A stretch of DNA of 64,000 nt from Adiantum capillus-veneris (GCA_014529385.2 CM043959.1:54686253-54750252); one strand, 5' to 3'; counted from the stretch's first letter, positions 32,880-44,771 are shown. Made by a program: numbers and translations. The notes: generated by a model from the sequence alone, not told the origin.

Positions 32880-35800
32880 GTAGCAGCCAAAATTGCAATG
32901 CTGCCCTCTCCTTAACCCACGTGGTTGATCCTATTTTCAAAAATCTGGCTTCTCGACGTTGTCGATTCTTTTATTTAACGTTTTATTTTTCATCTACACT
33001 CAGTTTTTCATCCCAAATAGATGCGAAGCGAGGGCCTCTCTCCAGATGCACAATCACCTACACAAGCATAGATGCAATCACCTACGCAACATCTTATTTA
33101 TGTACGATGTAATCACAAAATCGCAATGCTGCCCTCTCCTTAACCCACGTGGCTGCTCCTATTTTCAAAAATCTGGCTTCTCAAGCGTTGTCGATTCTTT
33201 TATTTAACGTTTTTATTTTCATCTACACTCAGTTTTTCGTCCCAGATAGATTCGAAGTGAGGGCCTCTCTCCAGATGCACAATCACCTACACAAGCATAG
33301 ATGCAATCACCTACGCAACATCTTATTTATGTACGATGTACCACGCATGCAATCTTCATCTATCATACACGATGCCCCATCATCTTGAAGGCATGTGGCT
33401 CCACGCAAGATGCTACTATGGGCACAAAAATACAATCACAAAAATCCGTTGAAAGCTCTCGACTGTTTTCAACAGATGCAAAGCGAGGGCCTCACTCCAA
33501 ATGCAATTACATACGTGTGCATCTTGAAGGCATGTGGATGTACACAAGAAGCCGATATGGGTTTAAAAGTTCACCTTGACATTGTTAGTCAGGGGTTGTT
33601 GCAAAAGATGACATCCTGCACAGGAGCACCACATTTGGCATACATGTCGACCAAGGCATTGCGAAGCACGAAATCCATTGAAAGCTCTCGACTGTTTTCA
33701 ACGGATGCAAAGCGAGGGCCTCACTCCAAATGCAATTACATACGTGTGCATCTTGAAGGCATGTGGCTGTACACAAGAAGCCGATATGGGTTTAAAAGTT
33801 CCCCTTGACATTGTTAGTCAAGGGTTGTTGCAAAAAATTGTCGTGCTTTGCAATGCCTTGGTCGACATGTATGCCAAATGTGGTGCTCCTGTGCAGGATG
33901 TCATCTTTTGAAACACACTAATTGCATGATATGCCCGACAAGGGCCGGGCAAGTAGCTCTGGGCTGTTTTGAGCAGATGCGAAGTGAGGGCCTTTCTCCA
34001 TATGCTATCACCTGCGTGTGCATCTTGCAGACATGTGGCTCTATGCAATGTGCTCTTGAAAAGAGATGGCGTGCTTGGCACCATGAGACCTACTACTTAC
34101 TCTTGCACCTTGAAGGCCAGTGACCTTATGCAAGCGGGATGTGTACAACAGGAGCATGGCCAAAATTCTCTAGGTTGTTTTTAGCAGATGGAAAGCAAGT
34201 ATATCTCTCCAAATTCAGTGACTTATACTTTCGTCTTGAAGGCATGTGGCTCTACACAAGTGCTCGAGGAGATTCGTGTCCTGAGTGTGGACTCTTGGAA
34301 TGCGCCGATTTCATGATTTGCTCCACAAGGGCAAGGCCAAAAAGCTCTATTTTGTTTTCAGCAGCCTCTATCCAGATGCAATCACGTACTCAAGAAGCTG
34401 ATATGGGCACAAAAATTCACAATTGTATTGTTGGTCAGAGGCTGTTGAAAAAAGACGTTGTGCTTGGTACTGCCTTCCAAATGTGGTGCGTTTGAGAAAG
34501 CACAAAAAGTGGTTGAGGAGCTTTTCATCCGAAATGTCATCTCTTGGAATGCACTAATTGCAGGATACGCACGACAGAAAGCTCTATGCAGTTTTCAGCA
34601 ATGCATCTCTCCAAATTCAGTCTGAATGTGACCTTCTACAAGCCGTTGACATGGTTGAGAGAATTAATGAGGCCATACCTCGTCCGGGGCTCTTGGGGAA
34701 GCATGTCATGCTATAGGATGCTTTCAGCAGCAGCAAACGCAAAGCAACTGTATATCTCCAGATTTGGTCACCTATACTTTCTTCTTGAAGGCTATGCTTA
34801 CATCTTGAAGGCATCTTGCTCTATGCAAGAGCTCAAGGAGCTTCATTTTGGAGTGTGGACTCCTGGAATGCACTAATTCCAAGATTTTCCTTGTGCAGCG
34901 TGCTTTGCATTGTCTTGGTCGATATATATGCAAAGTGAGGGCCTCTTTCCAGATGCAATCACCGACGCATGTCTCTTGAAGGCATGTGACTCTACACAAG
35001 ATATTGATATGGGCACAAAAGTTTGCAATTAAATTGTTAGTCAGAGGTTGTTGAAAAAGGATGTCATGGTTGGCACTGCCTTGGTTGATAAGTAAGCCAA
35101 ATGTGGAGTGCTTAAGAAAGCGCAAAAAGAACTTGAGCAGCTTCCTGTCGCCTCTTGAGGGATGTGTGCAACAAGAGCACGTCCAAAAAGCTCTTGTTGA
35201 AGCGAAGCGAGGGGCTCTCTCTAGATGCAATTAGTTATGAATGCATCTTGAAGGCATGTGGCTCTACACAAGATGCCAATATGGGCACAAAGATTCACCA
35301 TTATATTGTTAGTCAGAGGCTATTGAAAGAGGATGTCATGCTTGACACTGCCTAGTGTGGTGCGCTTGAGAAAGCACAAAAAGTGCTTGAGGAGCTTCTT
35401 GTTCGGAATGTCACCTCTAGGAATGCAATTAATAATTGAAATGGCATACATAGTTTCCAATATTTGGCTCAATCTCAATTCTTTTATTTAACATTTTATT
35501 TTCATCTGCACGATGAGCTTGCAATTATTTTCGTCTACGCACTCAATTTTTTGTCCCAGACAATGCGAAGCGAGGGCCCATCTCCAGATGCACAATCACC
35601 TACACAAGCATAGATGCAATCACCTACGCAGCATCTTATTTATGTACAATGGACCACGCATACAACCTTCCTCTATCATACACGACGCTCCATCATCTTG
35701 AAGGCATGTGGCTCCACGCAAGATGCTACTATGGGCACAAAAATACACAATGACATTGTTGAAAAAAGATGTCGTGATTGGCACTATCTTGGTCGATATG

Positions 35801-37434
35801 TATGCCAAATGTGGTGCGCTTGAGAAATTCAGCAGGTGCAAAGCAAGTGTATCTATATTTTCATCTTGAAGGCTATGCTTACAGCTTCAAGGAATGTGGC
35901 TCTATGCCAGTGCTCGAGGAGTTTCTTGTCCAAGGGCCTCTCTCCATATGCAATCACCCACACATATATCTTGAAGGCATGTGGTTCTATACAAGATGCA
36001 GATATGGGCACAATTATATTATTAGTCAGAGATTGTTGAAACCAGACGTTGTGATTGGCATTTCCTTGGTTGATATGTATGCCAAAAGTGGAGAGCTTGA
36101 GAAAGCACAAAAAGTGCTTGATGAGCTTCTAATCAATGCATTGATTGGGGGATGTGTGCAACAAGAGCAACTTTAAAAAGCTCTATGTTGTTTCCATCAG
36201 ATGCAAAGCAAGTGTATCTCTCCAAATTTAGTCACCAATACTTTTGTCATGAAGGCTATGCTTACATCTTGAAGGCATGTAGGTCTAGGCAAGTGCTCGA
36301 GGAGCTTCCTGTCTGGAGTGTGGACTCTTGGAATGCACTGATTGTAAGATTTTCCCCCAGGGGAAAGGCCAAACTCTAGTCTGTTTTCAACAAATACAAA
36401 GTGAGGGCCTCTCTCTAGATGTAATCACCTACGCATGCATCTCGAAGGCATGTGGCTCTATGAAAGATGCTGACATGGACACAAAAAATTCACAATTATA
36501 CTGGTAGTCAGAGGCTGTTGAAAAAAGATGTCGTGATTGGCTTTGCCTTGGTCGATATGCATGCCAAATGTGGTGTGCTTGGGAAGCACAGAAAGTGCTT
36601 GAGGACCTATCTGTCCGGACTATTGCCTCTTGGAATGCATTGATTGTGGGATGTGCACAACGAGGGCAGGGCGAGAAAGCTATATGCTATTTTCAGCCGA
36701 TGCAAAATGTGGTGTCATCATGATAGCACGAGAAGTTTTTGATGGGGATCATCTCTAGGTTGTAATCTCTTGGAGCACGAGTGGATTGCAGGATATGGTC
36801 AACCTTGTCGTGGCAAGGAAACTCTTGGTTGTTTATATCAGATGCTATGGGAAAGCTCGTCTCTAATTGCACTCACATATGCTTCCACCTCAAAGGCTTG
36901 TGGCCTCATACAAGATCTTCAAACACAATTTTTTTCTCAGTTTTTGTCTAACTGAATCCAGGGAACAAGCAATGCTCGGAACACAAGTCAAGCATACACA
37001 AGCAGAGCATGATGAGGATTAAAAGGAACGGGTTTTTCTTTTCTGGCCGGACTGATTGCAAGATATACCCAACCTAGCTGTGCCAAGAAAGCTCTGGGCT
37101 GTTTTTACCAGATGCAAAGAGAAGGCATGTCTCTAATTGCAATCACCTACGCTTTCACCTCGAAGGCTTGTGGCCTTATACGAGATCTTCAAAAACAATT
37201 CATTTTCTCAGTTTTTGATTAACACGATCCGAATAACAAGCAATATTCAAAAGACAAGTCAAGCATAGACAAGTAGAGCATGATGAGGGGCTAAAGGCAA
37301 TGGGTTTTGCTTTTCAAACCGGACTGATTGCAAGATATACCCAACCTGGCTCTTGCTAGAAAGCTCTGGGCTGTTTTGGGCAAATGCGAAGGGAAGGCCT
37401 CTCTTGTAATGGCACCCCAGGTAGAAGCATCAGT
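32880..37434 (+). pseudogene. Mosaic of PPR-gene fragments
   Basis: Broken plus-strand frames repeatedly encode pieces of plant PLS-type pentatricopeptide repeats: ALDCFQQMQSEGLTPNAITY, CILKACGCTQEADMGLKVH, ALVDMYAKCG, KAQKVLDELL and SWNALI. Intact PPR proteins bind organelle RNA, but no frame here exceeds about 140 codons. The block is internally duplicated: 32888-33113 repeats as 33118-33346; 33441-33605 as 33670-33838 (about 97% identical); part of 33300-33440 recurs at 35600-35760; 36830-37085 recurs at 37085-37345. One 69-bp segment is inverted (33603-33671 against 33841-33909). It abuts the PLE on the left and a gypsy RNase H on the right. Confidence 0.85.
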
Positions 37435-37806
37435 TTTTATAAAATTCTGACGACACTATTTATATGGTGCCGAGTTTGAAGTAGTTTTTGACCATGAGAG
37501 TATCAAATGGTTCACTACTTAAACAGACTTGAAGGGCCGTAAAGCTAGATGGACAGAAATCCTTCAAGATTATGATTGTAAGCTACGATATTGCAAGGGG
37601 CGATATAATGTAGTAGCTGATGCACTAAGCCGGATGCCTCATATTAATTCACTTCCTTTCACGGAACTAAAGAGTGGATTTTTGGAGTCATTACGTGGTA
37701 AGTGTGCACAATATCAATCATATGCTAAAGTGTGGAGTGCAGTTTTAAAAAGGGATCCCTCACAGTCACATGTCTCTGAACAGCTAGATCAAGATGTCTC
37801 TCGACG
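37435..37806 (+). pseudogene. Old gypsy element: RNase H end (left part of the split element)
   Basis: From about 37446 the frame reads RHYLYGAEFEVVFDHESIKW, then FTT, a stop, TDLKGRKARWTEILQDYDCK and VVADALSRMPH: the C-terminal gypsy RNase H. The stop at about 37519 falls where the family has a Gln (CAA to TAA). The frame runs up to the insertion point of the young element and resumes after it at 46728. The left side is cut off at the PPR mosaic. Confidence 0.85.
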
Positions 37807-37811
37807 CGCAG
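37807..37811. repeat. Target-site duplication, left copy (CGCAG)
   Basis: CGCAG lies directly before the 5' LTR and recurs at 46723-46727 directly after the 3' LTR. Confidence 0.95.
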
Positions 37812-39404
37812 TGTCATAATAATCAATATCTAATTCTCCTAAATGATTTTCTCATATTAAACTGATCATTTAATGTGGGGAAGTGCCAAGGGAGAAAAAG
37901 CTAGAATATTGGTTAAGTTAGCAGACCGGCCACATTAGGGATCCAAAGGAGGGAAAATAGGGATCCAAAGGGGGGGCCATCTGCAGAAGAGCCATGTGAA
38001 ACAACGGGCTAAAAAGACCCTAAGGTTTAGCCCATTAAGACTTCCAAAATGCTAAGGTTCCAAAATTCAAAGGTTGTGTCCAAAGGTCAACCTTAGGGAA
38101 AATTGGATGCTTAGTGTGTGTGCCCAAAAAGTCTTTCTGCATCCCTACATGGGAGGGGGCGAGCCCCAAAGCTAGGGGATGAGAGAGAAAACCACACACA
38201 CACACACAGGCTCCCTTTACACAAAGGGAATGAGGGACACATGTCAGCTCCCTAGGCCAGATGCCCACAAAGTGTGCCCAATTCCTATTGGAAGACCCTT
38301 GAAGTGGACCAATGAGAATTAAGCTAGAGTAAATCTAGTTTAATTAATTTAAAAACATTTAATAAAAGAAACCAATAAGAATTAAGTGTCCTAGAAGACT
38401 ATTGGGCAGTCTCCCAAGGGGTCCAATGAGCATTCAGAAGCCCCATGGCTTGCCTGATTCCTATTGGCCAGGAGGCAAAGGGGTCCAATGAGAGTTTAGT
38501 TTAATTATTTAATTATCTAAAGCTCTCACAAAAGGGGAAAGGGGGACACATGTCAGAAGGCTATCACTTATGCTGCTTAATTCCTATTGGCTTGACCTGG
38601 GGAGGTCCAATGAGGAAAAAGCCAGCCTAACTTAGCAGCTAGGGCTCGCCCAAGAGAGAGGGGGGGCTGATTTTTGCTGGGCATTCCACTCTCACACTGA
38701 CACACTTGACCATGTGTGAAGGAAAAACACTCTATCTCCTCCCAAGCTTTAATGGAGAGCTCATCACCTACTCCAAGCTTGTGAGATAGAAGCCTACATC
38801 AACACTCTCTTGGCATGTGGATGCAAATCCAACCAAGAGCCAAGCTTCAATGCATGCTCATCTTCTCTACCAAGCTAATTACTAAGCTAAGCTATGCTAA
38901 TATGAGTGATTATGTGAGGAGATGTACTTCTTTCTCGTAAGATACTTCTTTTTCCTCTCAATCTACTCTCATACCCTGCTAGCTCTCACCATCTTTGAAG
39001 GTGTGTGAGGTCTTGGGTCTGAGAACGGGGATAATTCAAGTTGTGTTTGATTAAGTGTTTTGCTTGGTGTATGAAGCTTTCATCTTCATTGCACTAGCTA
39101 GTCTTGAAGGAACACAAAGAATTGTATTGTACAATGTCTCTCTTGATGGGAGAAACCATAATACAAAGCCTTTTGGAGGGGGGACCGGCTCCATGCAAAT
39201 CCGGTCCTCAACTGTTGTCAATAGTTTAATTGCTCTCTCTTTTGAAAGTATTGTCGATGCTATCTAACTAGGTGTTATGCTTTTTGTTGCTCTCTCCACC
39301 CAAGCACTCTTGTAATTCTCATTAGGAATCTATTCTAATGAAATGCCCACTATGTTCATGCTAATTTCCGCTACAAGTAACATTTTAGGCCATTAAATGT
39401 TACA
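37812..39404 (+). repeat. 5' LTR of the chromovirus
   Basis: 1593 bp, TGTCATAA...ATGTTACA. Between 38284 and 38611 it contains four paired CCAAT boxes, each an ATTGG followed 17-18 bases later by CCAAT (38287/38309, 38401/38423, 38463/38485, 38586/38607). A CA microsatellite is near 38193-38207. Confidence 0.97.
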
Positions 39405-39821
39405 TTGGTATCAGAGCTCAAGGTTTCTCTTTTCTTGCTCAAGAAGGGAGGTCCTCAAGCTAGCTACAAATGGTTGGTATTATTAATTGCCTGTGAGTAA
39501 GTAGAATAGGGATTTTTCAGCCTTGCAGTGCGCCTGCCTTTGTGCAGTTAACGGGGCATCACCGTCGAGAGCTATGGTCTTAATAGTGGAGTCCTACGGG
39601 GCTTGCCTACGGCTTAACCACTATTGAGCTATTAGAAGCTTGACAGGAGCCGGTGCTGTTTTGGTGTCGAAAGACCCTCTCTTCTATTCCTTGCAATTAA
39701 TGGTATTCGAGCCGCGGGTACAGTAGCTTGAGTGCTTTTTCTAAAGGGGTAAAGAGGAGTAGCAACTAGGGCTTGAAGTGCCAAAGTACACCTAAAAAGT
39801 TTACACCTAAAAATTGTTAGA
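39405..39821 (+). other. Untranslated leader with tRNA-iMet primer-binding site
   Basis: TGGTATCAGAGC at 39406-39417, one base after the LTR, matches the complement of the 3' end of initiator methionine tRNA, the usual primer for chromoviruses. The following 400 nt are non-coding up to the polyprotein ATG. Confidence 0.95.
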
Positions 39822-42800
39822 ATGGCTGACAATATTAAAGAGAGTGAAATTAATGTTGATAACTTTGATTTTGCTCATGAGCAAGCTACTAATGATGCTT
39901 CAATGCTTGTTAATTATCTTGTTTCTAGGCTTCAACAAGCCATGGGCAATCCATCTCTCCAAAGTGAAGTGCAACGGCAGCTCCGTGCTCACGGGATTCT
40001 CCAAGCTCATCACCATGACGAGAGAACACCTAGGAAGCCTCCTTGTGAGACTACCAAAAGAGGTCTCTCTCCGATTCGGGAAGAAGAAGAGAATCCATAT
40101 GAAGGGCTCAAGAACTTACTTCTTGATGATGCATCTCCTTCCCAAAGGAGAACTCAAGAGCCTCCACCGAAGGAACGACAAAGAAGCGAGTCTCCCGCCA
40201 CCTCGGCGGAGATGGCTCCACGAAGACGGCGGGCTAAACGCTCTCCATCACCACCAAAGCGGAGAAGACCATCACACTCTTCTCCACGCCATAATTCAAA
40301 GAGGGATGATAAAAAGCAAGAGAAGAAAAAGGCGAGAAAGAGGACACCCTCTTCTCCATCTTCTTTATCCTCTTCCTCTTATGAAAGCTATGGTGAAGAC
40401 GACAAAGATCAAGACAAGAAAAAGGCGAGAAAGAGGTCACCCTCTTCTCCACCTTCTTCAAATTCTTCATCTTCTGAAGAAAGTGATGGTGCAACTTTTG
40501 AACCATCAAAAAGAAGAGGCCATAGGAAATCCTATGCCGCATGGAAGAGGTCGTCCAAGCTGAAGAAATTCAAAGAGGGAGGGAAGAGCATCTCTTTCCT
40601 TACCTATGATGGCACCTTCGGTGCTACAGACAAAGTTTTGGCCTTTATCCAGAAATTCGATGCGGCGTTTGGAGATGAGGGCTTCACGGAGTCCTCTAAG
40701 CTACGCCATGTAGCTATGCACTTTCAAAAGTCCGCCAAACAATGGTGGTCTAGCCTACGAGCCAACGGTGAAGCTCCACGAACATGGAAGGCTTTAAGAG
40801 CTTCCATTATGAAGCAGTTTTTGGCCACCGATGCCAAAGACAAAGTACTCACCGAATGGCGAAGCTTAAAGCTCTCTCCCAATGAATCCATCCACAAATA
40901 TGTAGACAAGTTTTGGGACCTACAACTCAAAGCCACTGTCTTCAAAAAGTTGGATTTTGGAGAGCAAAAGCAACAATTTTGTGCGGGCTTAACCGAAGAA
41001 ATGGCGGAGTATGTCAACTCCCAAAGGCCACGTACCATATCGGCGGTAATACACCATACTATGGTGGCCTCGCGAATCAATTTCCAAACGGGGGGTAAAA
41101 GAAATAATAAGCCCCCGGAAAACAAAGGTACCAATGAGCCTAAGGGGAAGGACAATGTCCAAAAGTCTCCTAAGGGCAATTCCAACAAAGCTAAAGAGAA
41201 GGGAGTTTACAAAGGAAAGAATAAACTCTCTCCTGAAGAGCTTGAGCGTTATCGTAAAGATAACCGGTGTTTCAAGTGCGGCGAACAAGGGCATGCGTAC
41301 CGCGCTTGTCCCCAAAAGAACAACCGCCAAGATCCTCCTAGAGCTTCTTTGGTTGAAATCCAAGAGGAGGAGATTCACCAAACTCACCACAAAGGATCTC
41401 CTCTATGCCATGCTTGGGGAAAGGTAAGAGAACATGATGCTTTTATTCTCTTTGACCCTGGTTCTACTCACAATTTCATATCTATGGAGTTAGCCACCAA
41501 GCTAGGCATACAATCCTACGAGATGGGAGATATCCTACCCGCAGACAGTGCCTTCAAGGGGCAAGAAGCTTCAGTCACTCCCTTAATCGGGAAATTGAGG
41601 CTTCATGTCCAAGGCTATGTGGACAAAGAGGATTTCTTTATCTCTCCTCTCAAGCATGAGGATGTAATCCTAGGGGCACCATGGTTTGACCGTTTGGCTG
41701 CCCATGTTAAATTTCTTGAAAGGAGAATCTCCTTTAAGTTCAGGGAAAAGGACATGTATATAGATGCTAGGGAGATGGGTAACACCATCCCCATTGTACA
41801 TACACCAGCTTTCAACAAGTCAATAAAGAGCTCTATTTCCGTGTACATGATTTTTGTTAAAGATTCTCAAAATGAACCTAATGCTTTAGCAAAAGAAAAT
41901 AAAAGCAACCAAAAGGAATTAGAGTTATCCAATTTTCTCAAGGGGTTTCAAGATGTCTTTATTGACGACATCCCTTGTGAGCTACCTCCTAAACGAGGTA
42001 ATGACGACCATGCAATTGAACTTCTTCCAGGAAGTTCACCGCCTAACAAACCTCCTTATAGAGTTTCTCAAGCTCAACAAGAGGAGATTATGCGGCAAGT
42101 GCATGAGTTAATTGAGAAGGGCATGGTTAGGCCTAGCTCATCTCCATTTTGCTCACCTGTGCTATTAGTGCAAAAGAAAGACGGCACATATCGTATGTGT
42201 GTCGACTATAGAGCACTAAATAGGATCACTATCAAGAATAGGTTTCCCGTTCCACGGGTAGAAGACCTATTTGATAAGCTACAAGGATCGACCTACTTCA
42301 GTAGGATTGACCTAAAAAGTGGCTATCATCAAATAAGGATAGTTGATCAAGACATTGTAAAGACCGCATTTCGTACTACATTTGGTCTTTACGAATACAT
42401 TGTCATGCCTTTTGGCTTGACTAATGCACCAGCCACATTTAACCGCTTGATGGAGAAGCTGTTCAGACCTCATCGAACCTTCACTGGAGTGTTCTTTGAT
42501 GATATTATCATCTACTCTAATTCATTAGAGGAACATAAGCAACACCTCCAGGTAATATTTCAAGTTTTAAGAGAGAATAAACTTTATGTTAATCGAAAGA
42601 AAAGTGAATTTTTCTTGCAAGAGATTCAATATTTAGGTCACATTATCTCTCAAGATGGAATCCAAATGGATCCATCCAAGTTAGAGGTAATAAAAGGATG
42701 GCCTAAACCAAGGAATCTTCATGAACTAAGAAGCTTTATAGGTATGTGTGCATACTATAGACGCTTCATAGAAAAGTTCTCACAAATTGCGGGACCATTA

Positions 42801-44771
42801 CATGACCTAACAAAGAAAAATGTTAGGTATACGTGGTCTGCTAAGGAGAACAATGCTTTCGAAAAGCTTAAAGAAAAGCTTATCTCTCAACCTGTGCTTA
42901 CACTACCGGATCTCACAAAACCATTTGAGGTCCAATGTGATGCTTGTGGTGATTGCCTTGGGGCTGTTTTGCTCCAAGAAGGGCACGCCATAGGCTATGA
43001 GAGTCGAAGGCTCGACCCTGTTGAGCAAGCTCTAGGCATATACGAAAAAGAACTCCTTGCAGTTCTACATGCCTTAGACTCATGGAAGCACTATTTATTG
43101 GGGACTCCTTTTATTCTGCGAACAGATCACCAAAGTCTTAAGTACTTCATGACGCAGACCAAGCTCTCCGACAAACAAATGAGGTGGGCAAATTTCCTTT
43201 CGCAATTTCATTTTCATATTGCTCACATTGCTGGCAAGCATAATCAAGTAGCCGATGCACTCTCAAGACGACCGAGAGTGAATGCGGTTTCCATAGCAAC
43301 TCACAATGATCTATCTTTAATGATAGATGAGTATGCTATTGATCCCGATTTTAGAGATGTGATTTCAGCCCTTGCCTTAGGGAAGAAAGAAGAACCATTT
43401 ACTTTACAAGATGGCTATCTTCTCTATGGCAATAGACTATGCGTTACTAACTCACTACGTGAGAAAGTAATGTATGAATCTCATGCTCCCCCATATGCGG
43501 GGCATAGAGGGATTCAGTCTACCCTAAAGGGAATTGAAACATATTTCTATTGGCCTACCATGAAAGTGAACATACATGAGTATGTTTCCAAATGTGTGGT
43601 ATGTCAAAAGACAAAATTTGATAGAGGGAAGCAACTTGGATTGCTTCAACCCTTGCCAATCCCTAATTCACCGTGGGAGAGCATATCCATGGATTTTATC
43701 TTTGGATTGCCTAAGTCTATCCATGGGAATACGGGAATATGGACGATAGTAGACAGGTTCAGTAAACAAGCTCATTTTATACCTGTCAAAAAGACTATCA
43801 AAGCCCATCAAATGGCAACCCTCTTCATTGCACAAATTTTCAAGTACCATGGCTTGCCAATGTCCATAGTGTCGGATAGAGATCCTAGAATGACCAGTAA
43901 TTTCTGGAAGGGTCTCTTTGAGAATTTAGGAACAAGGCTAAACTTCTCTTCGGCCTATCATCCACAAACTGATGGCCAAAGTGAAATAGCTAACCTAACT
44001 ATTCTCGATCTACTAAAAGCCTATGTAACGGAAGTAGATCAAAGATCCCAATGGGAGAAGTACTTACCCTTAGTAGAGTATGCTTACAATAACACTGTAC
44101 ATACTTCTACAGGAAAAGCACCTTTCGAGGTAATTGAGGGAAGATCAAAAAGTCCCTTGCTACTTAAGGTACATGGGAAGATCTTCGTTGCAGATGAGTA
44201 TAGCCGAGACCTACAGGAATCTTTCCAAAAGATTAAGGATGCTATCTCTATCTCACAGCAAAGGCAAAAGGCTGCTGCTGACAAGCACAGAAGAGCCCAA
44301 GCCTTTAAAGAAAACGATTGGGTCTTGTTAAAGTTTCCCAAGGCTCGCTTAAGGCACACGACGGGCAAGAATCCTACGGGCCACCAAAAGTACTATGCTA
44401 AACTAGCAAAAAGGTACTATGGTCCCTTCCAGATTCTTAGGCCAATCAATGAGATGGCCTATCAACTTAAGTTGCCCAATCATTGGCTCATACACAATGC
44501 TTTTCATGTGAGCCTCTTAAAGCCTTACAAAGGAGAGCCACCTCAAGAACCAACTATTGAAGACCCACCGGAGATCGAGGACCACGAGGAGGTGCTACAG
44601 CCCGAGTCCATTCTCCGACATGAAGGCAAGGTATTAAGAGGCGGTAAGACTATCCGACGATATCTTATTAAGTTTAAGAATTATCCTTTTGAAGATGCTA
44701 GATGGATGCAAGGCATACAATTAAAGGATAACCTAAACCTTGTCAATGCTTACAATGCTTCCCAAGAGTAA
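39822..44771 (+). CDS. Gag-Pol polyprotein of the chromovirus
   Basis: 1649 codons without a stop, ATG (39822) to TAA. N-terminal 230 residues are basic, Ser/Arg/Lys-rich and low-complexity. Gag domain about 265-420 (WWSSLRANGE...TWKALRASIMKQFL). CCHC zinc knuckle CFKCGEQGHAYRAC at 483-496. Aspartic protease from 545 (DPGSTHNF, where most proteases have DSG or DTG). RT about 720-930 with catalytic FFDD at 891-894. RNase H about 1030-1160 (first Asp near 1040, TDHQSLKYF, VADALSRR). Integrase: His-Cys site about 1215-1265, catalytic D1291, D1352 and E1388 with exactly 35 residues between the last two. C-terminal chromodomain about 1590-1640 (YLIKFKNYPFEDARW), expected to guide integration to marked chromatin. 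Gag and Pol are in a single frame. The polyprotein would be cut by its own protease. It looks coding-competent. Confidence 0.97.
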   Translation: MADNIKESEINVDNFDFAHEQATNDASMLVNYLVSRLQQAMGNPSLQSEVQRQLRAHGILQAHHHDERTPRKPPCETTKRGLSPIREEEENPYEGLKNLLLDDASPSQRRTQEPPPKERQRSESPATSAEMAPRRRRAKRSPSPPKRRRPSHSSPRHNSKRDDKKQEKKKARKRTPSSPSSLSSSSYESYGEDDKDQDKKKARKRSPSSPPSSNSSSSEESDGATFEPSKRRGHRKSYAAWKRSSKLKKFKEGGKSISFLTYDGTFGATDKVLAFIQKFDAAFGDEGFTESSKLRHVAMHFQKSAKQWWSSLRANGEAPRTWKALRASIMKQFLATDAKDKVLTEWRSLKLSPNESIHKYVDKFWDLQLKATVFKKLDFGEQKQQFCAGLTEEMAEYVNSQRPRTISAVIHHTMVASRINFQTGGKRNNKPPENKGTNEPKGKDNVQKSPKGNSNKAKEKGVYKGKNKLSPEELERYRKDNRCFKCGEQGHAYRACPQKNNRQDPPRASLVEIQEEEIHQTHHKGSPLCHAWGKVREHDAFILFDPGSTHNFISMELATKLGIQSYEMGDILPADSAFKGQEASVTPLIGKLRLHVQGYVDKEDFFISPLKHEDVILGAPWFDRLAAHVKFLERRISFKFREKDMYIDAREMGNTIPIVHTPAFNKSIKSSISVYMIFVKDSQNEPNALAKENKSNQKELELSNFLKGFQDVFIDDIPCELPPKRGNDDHAIELLPGSSPPNKPPYRVSQAQQEEIMRQVHELIEKGMVRPSSSPFCSPVLLVQKKDGTYRMCVDYRALNRITIKNRFPVPRVEDLFDKLQGSTYFSRIDLKSGYHQIRIVDQDIVKTAFRTTFGLYEYIVMPFGLTNAPATFNRLMEKLFRPHRTFTGVFFDDIIIYSNSLEEHKQHLQVIFQVLRENKLYVNRKKSEFFLQEIQYLGHIISQDGIQMDPSKLEVIKGWPKPRNLHELRSFIGMCAYYRRFIEKFSQIAGPLHDLTKKNVRYTWSAKENNAFEKLKEKLISQPVLTLPDLTKPFEVQCDACGDCLGAVLLQEGHAIGYESRRLDPVEQALGIYEKELLAVLHALDSWKHYLLGTPFILRTDHQSLKYFMTQTKLSDKQMRWANFLSQFHFHIAHIAGKHNQVADALSRRPRVNAVSIATHNDLSLMIDEYAIDPDFRDVISALALGKKEEPFTLQDGYLLYGNRLCVTNSLREKVMYESHAPPYAGHRGIQSTLKGIETYFYWPTMKVNIHEYVSKCVVCQKTKFDRGKQLGLLQPLPIPNSPWESISMDFIFGLPKSIHGNTGIWTIVDRFSKQAHFIPVKKTIKAHQMATLFIAQIFKYHGLPMSIVSDRDPRMTSNFWKGLFENLGTRLNFSSAYHPQTDGQSEIANLTILDLLKAYVTEVDQRSQWEKYLPLVEYAYNNTVHTSTGKAPFEVIEGRSKSPLLLKVHGKIFVADEYSRDLQESFQKIKDAISISQQRQKAAADKHRRAQAFKENDWVLLKFPKARLRHTTGKNPTGHQKYYAKLAKRYYGPFQILRPINEMAYQLKLPNHWLIHNAFHVSLLKPYKGEPPQEPTIEDPPEIEDHEEVLQPESILRHEGKVLRGGKTIRRYLIKFKNYPFEDARWMQGIQLKDNLNLVNAYNASQE

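Noticed and set aside
39055..39267. 70-codon open frame present in both LTRs (also 46373-46585), and the minus frame at 38035-38268
   Set aside because: Inside LTRs, no domain; duplicated only because the LTR is duplicated.
39814..40563. 249-codon frame overlapping the start of the polyprotein, and antisense frames at 40234-40542, 40724-41188 and 40989-41390
   Set aside because: Shadows of the real gag-pol frame, in a low-complexity purine-rich region; no independent motifs.
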